Source: Haemonchus contortus
Taxonomy: Eukaryota; Nematoda; Chromadorea; Rhabditida; Trichostrongylidae
Assembly: GCA_000469685.2 (NCBI GenBank)
Contig: LS997565.1
Coordinates: 31,528,645 to 31,592,644 of the forward strand
Direction: 5' to 3'
DNA: 64,000 nucleotides
The notes below the pieces were generated by a model, which was not told the origin of the DNA, did no database searches, and worked only from the letters and a program-made list of their open reading frames with translations. Shown one piece after another: positions 1 to 11,269 of this stretch (the stretch's first letter is position 1; the number at the start of each line of letters is the position of its first letter). The position numbers were made by a program, and so were the translations under genes.

Positions 1-45
1 GTATAGTAGTAAATATAAAAAGGATAAGGTTTCTGGGTGTTAGTC

Positions 46-190
46 AAACCTGTCTGAGTAATGCGCCTACGCACTCGACTTCCAATCAGAATCGTAGTGG
101 CGTATTGAATGCGTGTGTGGCCCATACGAAGACGTGCCGTGGGTAGCCGATGTAGAAAACAGTGCTTTTATCCTACCAGACATGTTTGAC
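46..190 (-). repeat. tRNA-derived SINE, 3' body fragment
   Basis: On the minus strand this stretch matches the non-tRNA body of the SINE family seen complete at 3.8, 14.2 and 25.2 kb: the same order of the GGATAAA segment, the GGGCCACACACGCATTCAATA segment, the GATTGGAAGTCGAGTGCG segment and the GGCGCAT tail. The tRNA-like head is missing, so the copy is truncated. Confidence 0.7.
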
Positions 191-489
191 CTCGTTCTTC
201 GACAATTAACCAACTTCGACCGCTCCGGAATCAACGCTAAGGTCATCACCCTTTTTTACAGGAAATACAACACAATGAGTCGGGTAAACGGAAAGGAAGC
301 ACCAAAAATACTCGCGTATAAGGAAACACGTATGCAGAGGGTGGTACATGATAGGAAGGTGAAGGCAATTTGAGTGAGGGCGAATGTGCTTGTGTACTAA
401 CAAGCTGTATGGAATCATAAGCCGCTTGGAAGCAGCAACGCAACGGGAGCCTTGTAAATAACAGGAAAGGAGAGTGGAAAGGCGTGAAC

Positions 490-516
490 TTAAAGGCAGT
501 GTTTACGAAAAAGTTG
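490..516 (-). repeat. short dispersed repeat core
   Basis: On the minus strand this carries a core close to TTTTTCGTGAACACTGCC followed by TTTAA. The same core is on the plus strand at 1173-1199 and 35873-35899, so it belongs to a dispersed family. Flanking similarity is weak, and no terminal repeats or coding content were seen. Confidence 0.5.
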
Positions 517-519
517 CGG

Positions 520-3500
520 TACCCTTTTTTGACGGGAATTGGTAGGACTCCTCTAGAATAAAGCGATAACAACGAAACAAGCACAAAAAACGATGAACAA
601 AGAGAAATACAAAGGTCAAAAAAAAAGCTGGAAAGGGGGAGTGGACGGCTTTCACATTAAAAAAACGACGGTTAAGGAGTGTTTGTGCGGGAATGCGCGA
701 ACGCGACGCAATGTCCGCAATACAGACAACACATCGAAACTAACGGAGTTTCTGAAATAAAAAAAAAACATTTGCATGCAATAATCTACACAAAATATGT
801 TAAAATCTTCAATAAACTTACGAGAATAGTTGAAGAATGCTACCGTAAAAAATTAATAACAAAAAAAAAACAAACGATACGCGAATAATAGAAATAACAG
901 CCGAATAATAGCTCCTGTACGAGGCGGTCGACCAGCTGATCATTCCTGGCAATTTGCCAACCTGCGTATCGATTTTTCACCAACTTCGCTCCAGTGCGAA
1001 AGTGGTGAAGGAAAATTCGAACCCGTAGCCAGCCTAGCGAGGGGCGGAGGCATCCCGTCCCCCAAAGTTCCTGGCCTTATCGTGCCCTATTCAGCTGTTT
1101 CGTCCGACCTAATTCCTGCACAAATGGTATCAGAGGGGGCTTCGAATTCAAACCATGTGCAAATCTCCGAATCAATTTTTTCGTGAACACTGCCTTTAAC
1201 CATTTTTCATAATCAGCGCTCCTGATGGTGGTGCACACCTGCAACTCCGTAGATCGGAAGAAAGTTTGGCTAGGATTCATCCATGACAAGGTAAGCATTC
1301 GGCTGTTTTCATCACAGTAGTATGCAGTCGGCGATTTGAGCACCCGCTCTCAGAATGCTTTTTGCTGTGCGACAACTTTACCATTCCGCTGTTCCCGGGT
1401 GTTTTAATTAGTTGATGGGGCAATGGGTTATGAAGAGCGTTCCAAGTGCGCAGCTGTTCCAATCTTCCAATAGATTCTGATGATTTTGCCTATATTTGTG
1501 AGTTCGCCCTTTCATTGTGTTCGATGAGTTGGCAGCACGAGCAACCGGTGCGCAAACATCACGGCCGATGAGTGCTATTTGCAGAACCACCAGAGATGGA
1601 ACCGCGTAGCCCTTGGAGACGCGACCTTACCCATATCACTTCATCTTCGTTATGCTTCACTACACAACCAATCGACGTCATCGTATCGTCGTTGAGATTC
1701 CTGACACTTTTCACTTTTTCTACCAGCGAAGACAATTGGCGAAGCGATCGCCCAGATTTACGGGCGATCGGTGCACCCACTCTGCGTCTCCAACCAGTCG
1801 CCCGATCGCACTCTTGCTGTCTAATGTCGTGTTTCCACTGCACAGTGTCCGTCTGGTTGCTGTTTTATTACGAGTTGTCCTTACCACCACTATAATAACC
1901 AACCTCATCGAGTCATAACTCCTCCCATTTTCTTGCTCGGTCTCTCCTGCCGGGCTTGCTCATAGCAATGTCATGATGGAGCATGTCTATCTCGGTAGAT
2001 AAAGTTTTCAAGGTAGCAACAGGTGTGACCTCCTTCCTAGAACAGCTCTGTATTGTGAGCAGCAGCTGTTCCACGAATAGCGTAAAACTGCAGGAATAAA
2101 TGCTTTCTATTATATGCTCCAAAGTTGTGAAGTCACATCGCTTATTATTGCTCCAACTGCAGAATATGCACCCTCTAAAATCTCAGAGCTACGAGAAGCT
2201 TGTATCCTATTCGCTCCTTCTCATGATATCAGGACTTAGGACAGAATTTCGTGGTTTCGCTGAAAGCTAGCTGTTGGGGTCAAAACTGATTTTCTATTCA
2301 AGAAAGAAGAAAATTAGTAAACTAAAAAACAAATGAGATTGTGTTCAGCCCAGCAGTAAGAAGTTTGTGAAATCAATAAATTGGAGGTTACGGCCCCGAA
2401 TTGAAGTGATCGCATCCTCTCGGAGTTTCACAGCGCTGCCATACGTCGTTCAAATCAGAGTGATGCTTCGGACAGAGCTGAGTCGAAAAGATTTTCGGAC
2501 TAGAGGTTGAAAGCTGGTAAAATGACGGCTGAATTAGAGAAATCATCAGATATCCTTCGGGAAAGCGAGTTCTTCTACCGTTGAGGAGATGGTCAACTCT
2601 TATTGGGGATTAACATCGCATTAGGACATACGGAAATTCTCAGCATGGATTTGGCATTCATTAGAACTCTCCTTTTGTCGTGTAACTCACTCCCCTAAAG
2701 GATAATGCTGGCCATAAAAAGTATTTTACTCTCCATCCATGCTTCCATTTCCTGGAATTTGGACTCATGAGTCCCATAGAAATCGCAGACAACATATTGC
2801 GAGGTCCCTTATTTCGAAGACCTGGCACTGTATGTTACCGTCGTATTTACTTTCATGTCACGCGGTGCTTAAGTGGATTTTCAGTCAACGTTCTGAACTT
2901 TCCGCCGCTGGCAGAAACCGGATGGCTACCTCATCTTTCCTATGACAGAAAGAAAGGTGCCATAAGTTAGTGGTTAGAATTCAACTACTTCTTGAGCAAT
3001 TTTGCAGCTAAAATGCCCGATGTTCACGGGCGATTTATCGTTTTTTCTGGGTCCAACTGTTGTTTATGCTCATAAGTGGCCTCCGCAGTTAAATCGTTTT
3101 CTCACGAACAAAAAAAGTAATCGTTTACAGTTCTTTACCAAATGCTTAGCCCCTTAGTCCTGTCCCCTACGTATTCGACGGAGAAGTGACCGATTCATAT
3201 TTCATACTGTTTCATTATACGATTTTTCTGTTTAGAGTTTTTAAAGTTCCTGAGATGGTAGCTACTTTTCTTTCATCTTTTACTGCATTTAGGACTTTCC
3301 TACGCCCTTTTTTCCTCTCGATTTCTTCCTCTGATGAAGATAGAGGGCAGAATTGTGTACATACATGACTTAGCGATAAAAACTGTGCCTACCCGTTTGC
3401 TCACTTTCGGTCACGTTCTTCATGGCTGTTCCATTTCCGTTGTGATTCATACCATTTTTGTCTTCAACAACGTTTTTCCACTGTTCGACAGGCAAACCAG

Positions 3501-3807
3501 CCTCAATTGTTTCAACACATTAAACAGGGTGTATTCTTATGCCCAGTGATTCACCTCTATTAGTAATATATTCGCCTACATAAGTCAATTACTTCTCCCA
3601 GATTTCACGTACTTGACCTCCCATATCGCACCTAATCTGCCATGTCCATACCGTTCCTTAACTGAAAAATTATTTTCCATATTAACCCAATGCCTAATCC
3701 GATCTTTGTCAAGCAGGTGTGAGCCTTTTGTTGGGTATTAAAATCATACTCGAGCCTAGGTCTACTTCGCTGACTTCCAACCTTTCTCAACGCTTGTTCC
3801 CGCTGCG
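520..3807. other. intergenic DNA, no gene recognised
   Basis: Open frames here are short, lack a recognisable protein signature and are not joined by convincing splice sites. The only structured item is the second copy of the short repeat core at 1173-1199. A GC-richer stretch at about 920-1080 resembles repeat DNA but was not matched to anything else in the window. Confidence 0.5.
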
Positions 3808-4083
3808 GGCGGAGGTGGTATAGTGGCAAGTAGCGCACATCACACACGTATAATCACGGGATCGAATCTCGCATAGATATCCGCCTAGGCCATCCAAGTT
3901 TCCATCCCTCCGGGGTCGGTGAATTCGTACCAGACTCGTGTGGGAGGATAAAACTACTGACTTGTACATCGGCTGGCCACCGTAAGTCATTGTATAGGCC
4001 ACATACGCATTCCATACCCCACTACAATTCTGAATGGAAGTCGTATGCGGGGGCACATTGCTCAGACGGGACTGATCAGTACC
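3808..4083 (+). repeat. tRNA-derived SINE, near full length
   Basis: The 5' end is tRNA-like: an A-box-like TGGTATAGTGG near 3816 and a degenerate B-box (GGGATCGAATC) near 3858. It is followed by a roughly 200-bp body shared with copies at 25237-25500 and 14150-14407, including GACTCGTGTGGGAGGATAAA and the tail GGAAGTCGTATGCGGGGGCAC. Such elements are transcribed by RNA polymerase III and depend on a LINE for mobility. The likely partner here, an RTE-like LINE, is an inference. Confidence 0.8.
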
Positions 4084-4089
4084 TGAAGA

Positions 4090-7000
4090 CTTTATGGTTT
4101 TGTCTTTCCTATTCCTACCGCAGCCGATTGCTTCCATCTTTGTAGTCGACAAATGGTGAAGCGTGTAATAGAAGTAGTTGTAGTGAGGAGAGGACCGTAT
4201 TCGGCCATTCGGAAAAGTACATGGGAGCATGTCGCCTACCTATACATCTTTCGCCCATTCGATCAATCTACTTCAGCAAGGTGTTAAGTACATGTGGGAA
4301 AGAGTATGCACTGAAACTCGATCGATTCGGAATTTTTTGCTTCAAACCAATGAACACTTCCAATGAGTGCTCAGGGAAAACAGCTGATAAACGTGTGATT
4401 TGACTTACGATCTTGTTGCAGGCACTTGCACAAGAGAGAACAATGAACATGTTTCTTTTTCGGTTCCCGTTCAAAAATGGGAAACAAATTCTAATTCTCA
4501 TAAAATCTCCTGAAAGAATCTGAGCAATAGAATCGGCCAAGGAAAAGTAGACAACTGCAAATTTTCTCGATGTCATTTTGAGACTTTTGGCAAGCCTCAA
4601 ATACCTTTGCTCTCATCACAGCTTCTTCGACGCCCTGGTGAACTAGTCGTCTTCACTTTTTCGCAGACAATAGAGCATGAGCTGAAGCACTGGCTTCACT
4701 GACCAAGTTCTGATTCTGCTCATTGTGTAACCTGCTATTTTCTCTGCTTTATGCTCTTACTTCGAAGAGCTCAAGTTTCTAGACACTTTTAATCTTCGGA
4801 ACGTCTGCCTTATTGTAGCCCCTTCGGCGTATCTCGACCACATGTACGTACCATGAAAAAAGTGCGTGGGAGACTCTCAGGTCCTCCCTTTATCATTAAA
4901 TGTGATAGGGAAACAAAGTCGAATTTTATACACCTTTATGCCCTTAAAATGCTATGTATGTATCGGAGCAGCCGTTCGTGTTGTATTAATTCGTTCGGGA
5001 GCGTGCCCATTCCACCACTGTTTGTGTATGGCATGTAGGTGCTGTCGGAGAATCAATTCTTTTCTCCCGTCAATCACACAGGAATGGACGGCAACCGTTC
5101 TTCATCCCATTGTTTCATGAATTTATTGAACCTCTTTTTATATTCTTTATTTGAGAGTGGGTGAAGCGCAGCATTACCCGACGACCATCCGTCCTCATCC
5201 ATGCCCATACAGCAAACGTTTTTCGCCTTGCCTTTACCTTTGGACAACTTGGGAAACACTGGTGGCGACTGTTTTGGCTCTTCAGCTAGACTATCTTTAT
5301 TGCAAGACAGTGCGCTATAGTTCGCCTAGGGAGTTCAAGGAATACATCAGTCAAAAGGCGGTCAGAGGCATTTGGATGAGACGGCAACCACCCAGCGCTT
5401 TTCTATGAATGTTGAGTAATTCTCAGAAAGTATGAATGAGTAACATTGTGGGAAATCCAACTTTCCCTGTTCTCCCCACAGAATCCGCTTATAAGTTCGC
5501 TGATCGCACCCGCTCAAGGTCGAATCTTTTCTGAAGCACTAATCTGTCACAGTCACGACTTACATTGCTCGACGGTTGAGGCTTCGCAAACTATGCTTTG
5601 TTCTCAGCTCTATGATGCACGATATTGAAGTTTCAATAAACTTTGTGCTTTTATTCTCCAAAAGGCAACGAGGCTAATGGCGAGCCTCAACTCTTGGGTG
5701 AGGAAGATTGTTTTCGAAATGTGATCAGAGCAGTTTCTACTGGAAATCTGGCCAAAAATAAAAGACGATCGAAATGCGTAGTCAAAATGCACTTCATTTT
5801 GTAAAGTGATTAGTCATGAACTGAGTCAGACGATTTCTTTCCGGAAGGTGTTGATTCATTTCTCTGTCAGTAGCGGTGGCGGAATTCGTCACAACAAGGG
5901 TGTGACGTGAACTGCGATCGTTAATCAAACCGCGGAACGATTCCCAAGGTCTTCTCGAATTCTCACCTCATAACATTGGCAAGGACGATAGTAAGTGGGT
6001 ATTCTGTAGAAATTTCGATTCCGAACAAGACCATATGATGGGAAAGCTTCCCAGATTGGGAATAGTCCATATACGGGATTCCGGGGTTCACTCCCTCTAA
6101 CGAGAACAGCACTTTGCAGATGGAGAACAGAATAAACCACTTCATACCAAAGTGTAGAGTCTCATTCGTAACCTGGACAGCCACTTCATTGAGCACACCT
6201 CACAGCCCTTCCATTGGTTTTGTCCAGGAAGTCGTTTCTTGAAAAGCTCTATAACTGGGCAATTACATGTGTGACTTTCGGTACGGGTGTAGAACAGGAA
6301 ATTAGTTATGGCGACAACGACGTCTGCGGCTGACGGCTGTCGTCGACGTTGTTCGATTGTGGCATTTCTGGTTTTTCGAACGTTTTGCCACATTGTTCCC
6401 GACTGCATATTGACACTAAACGCCGTGTATGCCCACCACTCATTCCCTACTGGTTTTCCTATTCACCTTCACGTAATTCGAGTACATGTGAGTGTCGTTT
6501 TGACGGGAGTATTGAGCGTCAAACGCTCCGAAGTTTGTCGGCAACTTGCAGTAAGTCGTTTTTGAACGAATTACCACTTATCAACTTCCGTTATTTGTAC
6601 TTCAATTCCTCATACATTTTATCGTGCTGGTACATCGCAGCAGCAGAGGAGAGTTCTCAAGTTTCTGGATTGCTTCGTTGAAAAACATACGGCGTCCGGT
6701 TTGTCGTGGTTTGCCAGTAGTTCTGCTATGCTTCTCGCGTTCGTCTCGATCCTCCTCTAACCTTCGTCGTAATCGTTCAGTGCCGATCGATGAATCTGTC
6801 GTCGATTCTTGACAACTTACTCGTCTTGGTGTTTGACCAGCGGAAGGCAGTAGCACTCAATAGAGGGAAATGGGACCTAATCATCTGTCGTGGGTTTTGA
6901 TCCAGCCTCCGAAACTGCCAAGCTTCAGACTAGTAGTGGAGAAGTTCACTGGAGCAGTATGAGTGACTGACGTTTCATTTCTCCTCTTCTTCAGACCTTG

Positions 7001-7199
7001 TGAAGTGGGAAGCATAGCATATTTGTGATTCACATGATCACTGATTAATCGTCATGCATTCGTCATTCCTGTTTATTGCGGGGTTCTTTGTAATACTACA
7101 CCCTATAATCACCTGGATGGGTGGCTTTTTTTGAACTTTTTATACCCATTCACATGCTCTTATATCCTGGTGAGCGACCTCCCCGCTTTCCTACATATT
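4090..7199. other. intergenic DNA, no gene recognised
   Basis: No open frame here shows a domain, a signal peptide or a consistent exon chain. Nothing repetitive was matched to other parts of the window. Confidence 0.45.
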
Positions 7200-7335
7200 C
7201 CTCCTCGCATAGTTGACATGAGATGAGGTACATAACTCCAGAACCATACAGTCGCCTTTCTTTTCGGAAGTGCAAATCACACAGTAGGGTACTTGGCATC
7301 TTCGATCGTAAAGACGATTTCGAACTAACTGTCTT
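7200..7335 (-). pseudogene. Penelope-like retroelement fragment (linker region)
   Basis: The minus-strand frame reads LVRNRLYDRRCQVPYCVIC and then a Gly-Asp-Cys triplet. This resembles the cysteine-bearing linker between the reverse transcriptase and the GIY-YIG nuclease of Penelope-like elements, in which an LVRNRLYD-type stretch precedes paired cysteines. No GIY-YIG motif or reverse transcriptase core is recognisable alongside, so at most this is a short relic. The family assignment is from memory of the motif layout; a protein search against Penelope-like polymerases would settle it. Confidence 0.4.
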
Positions 7336-7339
7336 TCGA

Positions 7340-10300
7340 GATATATCTCAATCACTCTCAAAATAGCCTGGAGTTCAGCATATAGAAGACAGGCTCGATA
7401 GCACGCTGATTTCATGTGAGACGAGAGGTTCACAGAGCGTTCATTCCTTCTTTCTATTGCTCGCGTTCCAACGTAACACGTTTTCTACACCACATCGGCC
7501 GCCCACCGCAACCATTGTTCCTTCCAAGTTCGATGCCAATGCCATAGACTTTGTCTATAGGTGTCTTTAGACGAAACAGCAGGAGCAGTTCTGAACACGC
7601 TCTTGACAATGGCAGTTTCGGTCTTGAATGGATGTGCTGGATTGTCTTAGTGCTATAATATGAATTATCTTAAACCATTTTGTTTTCTGGATACCGTTCG
7701 AGAATCGTACCTGGACGTTAAAGAAGGCGAGAAAACTCTGTGTCGGCTCAGCTTTCGACATGAACGCTATGCCAGCGCCGCTACTCACCTCTATCCCATG
7801 GCTAGTCCTCTCACTTGCTTTTGATATTCCCCTGACTCACCTACGACTTGGCAGTTTGAGAGCTTGTCGAGCAGCAACATCATCTACTTGATAGTAAGGC
7901 CGTGTTGTAAACGTCTGAGTGTATACTTACTCTTCCATATATGTACCTCCTTCGTTCATTTGATTCAGTCCTTACACTATGTGACTTACCTCGAGAGGAC
8001 TTATCTAGTTAAGAAGAAGCAGAATACCCTGTATATCGTTCCCGTACCTTGGAATAACTAGTATTAGACTCTCGGGTGATCCACTAATTCGCTTAGAAAT
8101 AAAATACGAAAGTGAGCTCTACACTTTGCTTTTCTTTTTTTGGTTCCAAGTGGTGTTCACGCGTTAAGTAAGTAATCGTTCCGGATGTGAGATGAGAGGT
8201 CTCGTTGGACTCGATGACACACCAGTAACACCTTGAGGATGCAAAGTCACTAGTTCCAATCAAATGATGAAAAGAATGATACTATAGTTATAACGTTGTC
8301 GCCGAAACCCGTTTAGATTCTGAATTTCCATTCGTTTTAAGTTCCTCTACACATATATGTGCGCTTTGCTTCTCTTTTCTTGCCCATTTATCTCACGTTT
8401 TCCGTAATTCCGGGTGTACAGCTGAGGTGGCAGCTTTCACCTTTCTCTGACTGATTGCTGGGGCGAAATTGTCGATAGTGGTTCTCGCGGTCCCTACCGA
8501 ATTTCCATTCTTCAATGCAATGGAAACGGTGAAGTCATTTTTCAATTTCGCATTTCATTTCACAAAGCGCATTCATCATGTTGCTCGGCTGTCAGAGTTC
8601 GTCTTTCGTTTTCGGAATTCGAAGGAGATGAAATGCGCTCTGTGTAGCTGCATACACGGTCTTGTCGTGAATGATCGTACTGTAGAGAACGGAAGAAATC
8701 GAAGGAGCAGTCTATACTTCATAGCTGGACAAGCAAAATTCGCCCTTTTATACTGTGTATGTACTTTTACAAGCAACAATCTCGACATAACAGCGACAAA
8801 GGGTGGTTGTTGATGAAAACACCATTAGTGAGCATCGCATTGAGCTGGAAATCGTTATATCTGATCTAAACTTGAGGGGAACAGAAGATGGCTCTTCTGC
8901 GCATTGTCACCAGTTGAAAAATAGCAGTAGTTAATAAGTAATATTTTCCGAGCTCGCTTGATATTATTTCTTTTTTTTTATCACAAATGAGAAGGAAACT
9001 TCGAATTTTTCAGTATAAAATTGACAACTATTGCCGCGTTCCCTGATGGGAACACTCAATTCCAATGGTCTTAGATAGCACTTCGGTGTTATCATACGAA
9101 AATCGAGAGAGCTCAAGCAGCTGGTGAAGGAACAACCACCAACGCTTGCGACTATAAATGGAAACTTCCACCGGTTTCCAGGGAATCTCTAAGGAAATAG
9201 AAAAAGCTTCCATTGCTCAAACTGGATTTGCGTCATGCCTCAGGGGAATCAGTCATTGTTGTTGTTCTCAGTTCACCTAGTTCACTAAATTCCTCGGTTT
9301 TGTGACAAATTGTGGTCTCAAATGTGTTTGTAAACAAAAGAATTCCCGACGTCCCAGAATCACCAAGGATCAATGCAAGCTCTTGCAGAAGTCGTTCATT
9401 CCTGTATTTTCTTTTATATAATACGGTCTTTCTTGGTTTTCTGATAGCACTTTTATGCTTAAATCATTTTTTTCACCATCGATCAGATGGTATTTTAATT
9501 TGTTCTTAAACTCTGCTGAACGATTCCAATTCACTCGAGTACTTCGGAGTTTTTGAAGATAATGTCCTGTTCCACCATGCAAATCAATATCGCTATTGAT
9601 GTTCCTTGTTATCTCTACAAGAGGTCAATAGAGAAGAGCATGGACACTCTCAGCCTCGGTATCACCGCCATTTTGCACTTATCGACTGAGTCATCATGTA
9701 TTCATAGGTAAACGACTGCAGAGCAATGCTTGCTTGGGCAGAATGATTGATTAACACATTCGACTGGGAGATTTGAGATCTCTCCTCACAGACGCCCTTT
9801 TTGGGTTTAGCATAGTATAATCCTTCTGAACCCATGTTCTCGTCTGAGTAGCTACCCCTGAAATCCTCAATCGGTTACAGCGCAGTTCCGTGCATGATCA
9901 TCAATTGCCCCTAGACCTGGATTGGATCGTAATGGGGTCAAGCTTAAAAAGAAGCAAGCTTCCTAGGTTTCAAACCTGAAAATAGGTCGCTTTGACATTC
10001 TTCTCCACTCCAACGCAACGCCAATGTTCCACCTCCGCTTTGAATACTTCCGGTCAAGGAGTTTTTATTGATGAATAGAGTATCTGGGAGACTCCCTCCA
10101 GTGCAATCGGCAATGATTTCCACCAGTGGCTCCCCAGGCGATTTAAAATCGCTTCAGGTTATTGAACGATGTTTGAGGAGCATGAGGGCGGTGAAGCTAT
10201 TTTCCTCGTGAGTATCCTTCATTCTTGGTATGACTACGCTGTCAGGTTGACGAAGTTGATTATGGCCAGAACCCAAGCCCACCCGAGTGTTGGTCGAGCC

Positions 10301-10350
10301 CAAGTATTGGCTTCACATCTGGTCTGGCGTTTCGAACGCCAATCTCTTAT
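7340..10350. other. intergenic DNA, no gene recognised
   Basis: AT-rich stretch with only short unsupported open frames. The frame at 8469-8813 (+) and its antisense at 8576-8788 mirror each other and have no recognisable motif. Confidence 0.45.
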
Positions 10351-10352
10351 TA

Positions 10353-10927
10353 TTAGGTTGATGCATAATTATTGCGGATTTTTCCGCGGCTTTTCTTCTC
10401 TCGATGAAATTTGAATGAGTTCGGATTTTTTCTAGAAATGATCTACTTGATTGCCTCTACTAGAATATACTCGGAAAACCATCCGTATATTCGCGAAATT
10501 AGGCTTTACTACTTCGAGAATGATTGGAAGGGGGCACAGTCATTTCGCTATCTCAGTAACTTTTCGGCGATCGAACAATCAGCCAGAGCCAACCAAGAAA
10601 TGAGATCTGTACCTAAATCTACCATGTTCACCAGCAGAAACTTTTATGGATTATCTCGTCAACCGTTTATCGAAAAAAATGGCTAGAGAATAGAGGTTAC
10701 GTCGATTTGGATGACTTGACGGCCGATGTCACGGCGTGGATCGCCCGTAAGGATCAAAACTTCCTCGCTTTTGGGATCCGACTAACTAATCAATGGGAAG
10801 CAGTGCCGACGCAGATGGTGAATAAGTTCCGGAGTAACTATTTGAATATGTCTTTGCTTAGTATTTCTATAGTTTCTTTAAGTAAAATTTGCTGGAAAAA
10901 ATCCGCAATAATTATGCATCAACCTAA
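10353..10927 (+). mobile_element. internally deleted mariner-family element
   Basis: Both ends carry the inverted repeat TTAGGTTGATGCATAATTAT followed by TGCGGATTTTT, and each end abuts a TA dinucleotide (10351-10352 and 10928-10929), the target duplication expected of this superfamily. Length is 575 bp against about 1.3 kb for an intact mariner. Inside, plus-strand frames resemble the N-terminal HTH start of a mariner transposase (NHPYIREIRLYYFENDWKGA) and its C-terminal end (DLTADVTAWIARKDQNF); the catalytic centre is missing. It is a dead, non-autonomous derivative. Confidence 0.85.
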
Positions 10928-11034
10928 TATATAGAGGCAGGTAAAATGCAAGGGAAATAGAAAATATCAAAATAATCGTGTTTTGGCCGCCGGGAAGTCA
11001 TGTGTACTTTCACTAGATCACCTAATGAAGGGTC

Positions 11035-11264
11035 GCTGAAAAGTTAAGTAAAAAGTTACTGAGATCGCGGAATGACTATGCCACCTTCCAATCTTTCTCG
11101 AAGAAGTAAAGCCTAATTCCGCGAATAAACGGATGGTTTTCTGAGTATATTCTCGTAGAGGAAGTCAAGTAGATCATTTCTAAAAAAACCCGAACTTAAT
11201 ATTCAAATTCAATAGAGAGAAAAAAAGCCGCGAAAAAATCCGCAATAATTATGCATCAACCTAA
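11035..11264 (-). mobile_element. second mariner remnant, 5' part, inverted
   Basis: This is the reverse complement of roughly the first 230 bases of the element at 10353-10927, ending in the same inverted repeat (…GCATCAACCTAA at 11264) next to TA. Similarity fades near 11035, so the other half is lost. It lies about 100 bp from the first copy in opposite orientation. Confidence 0.8.
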
Positions 11265-11269
11265 TATTA

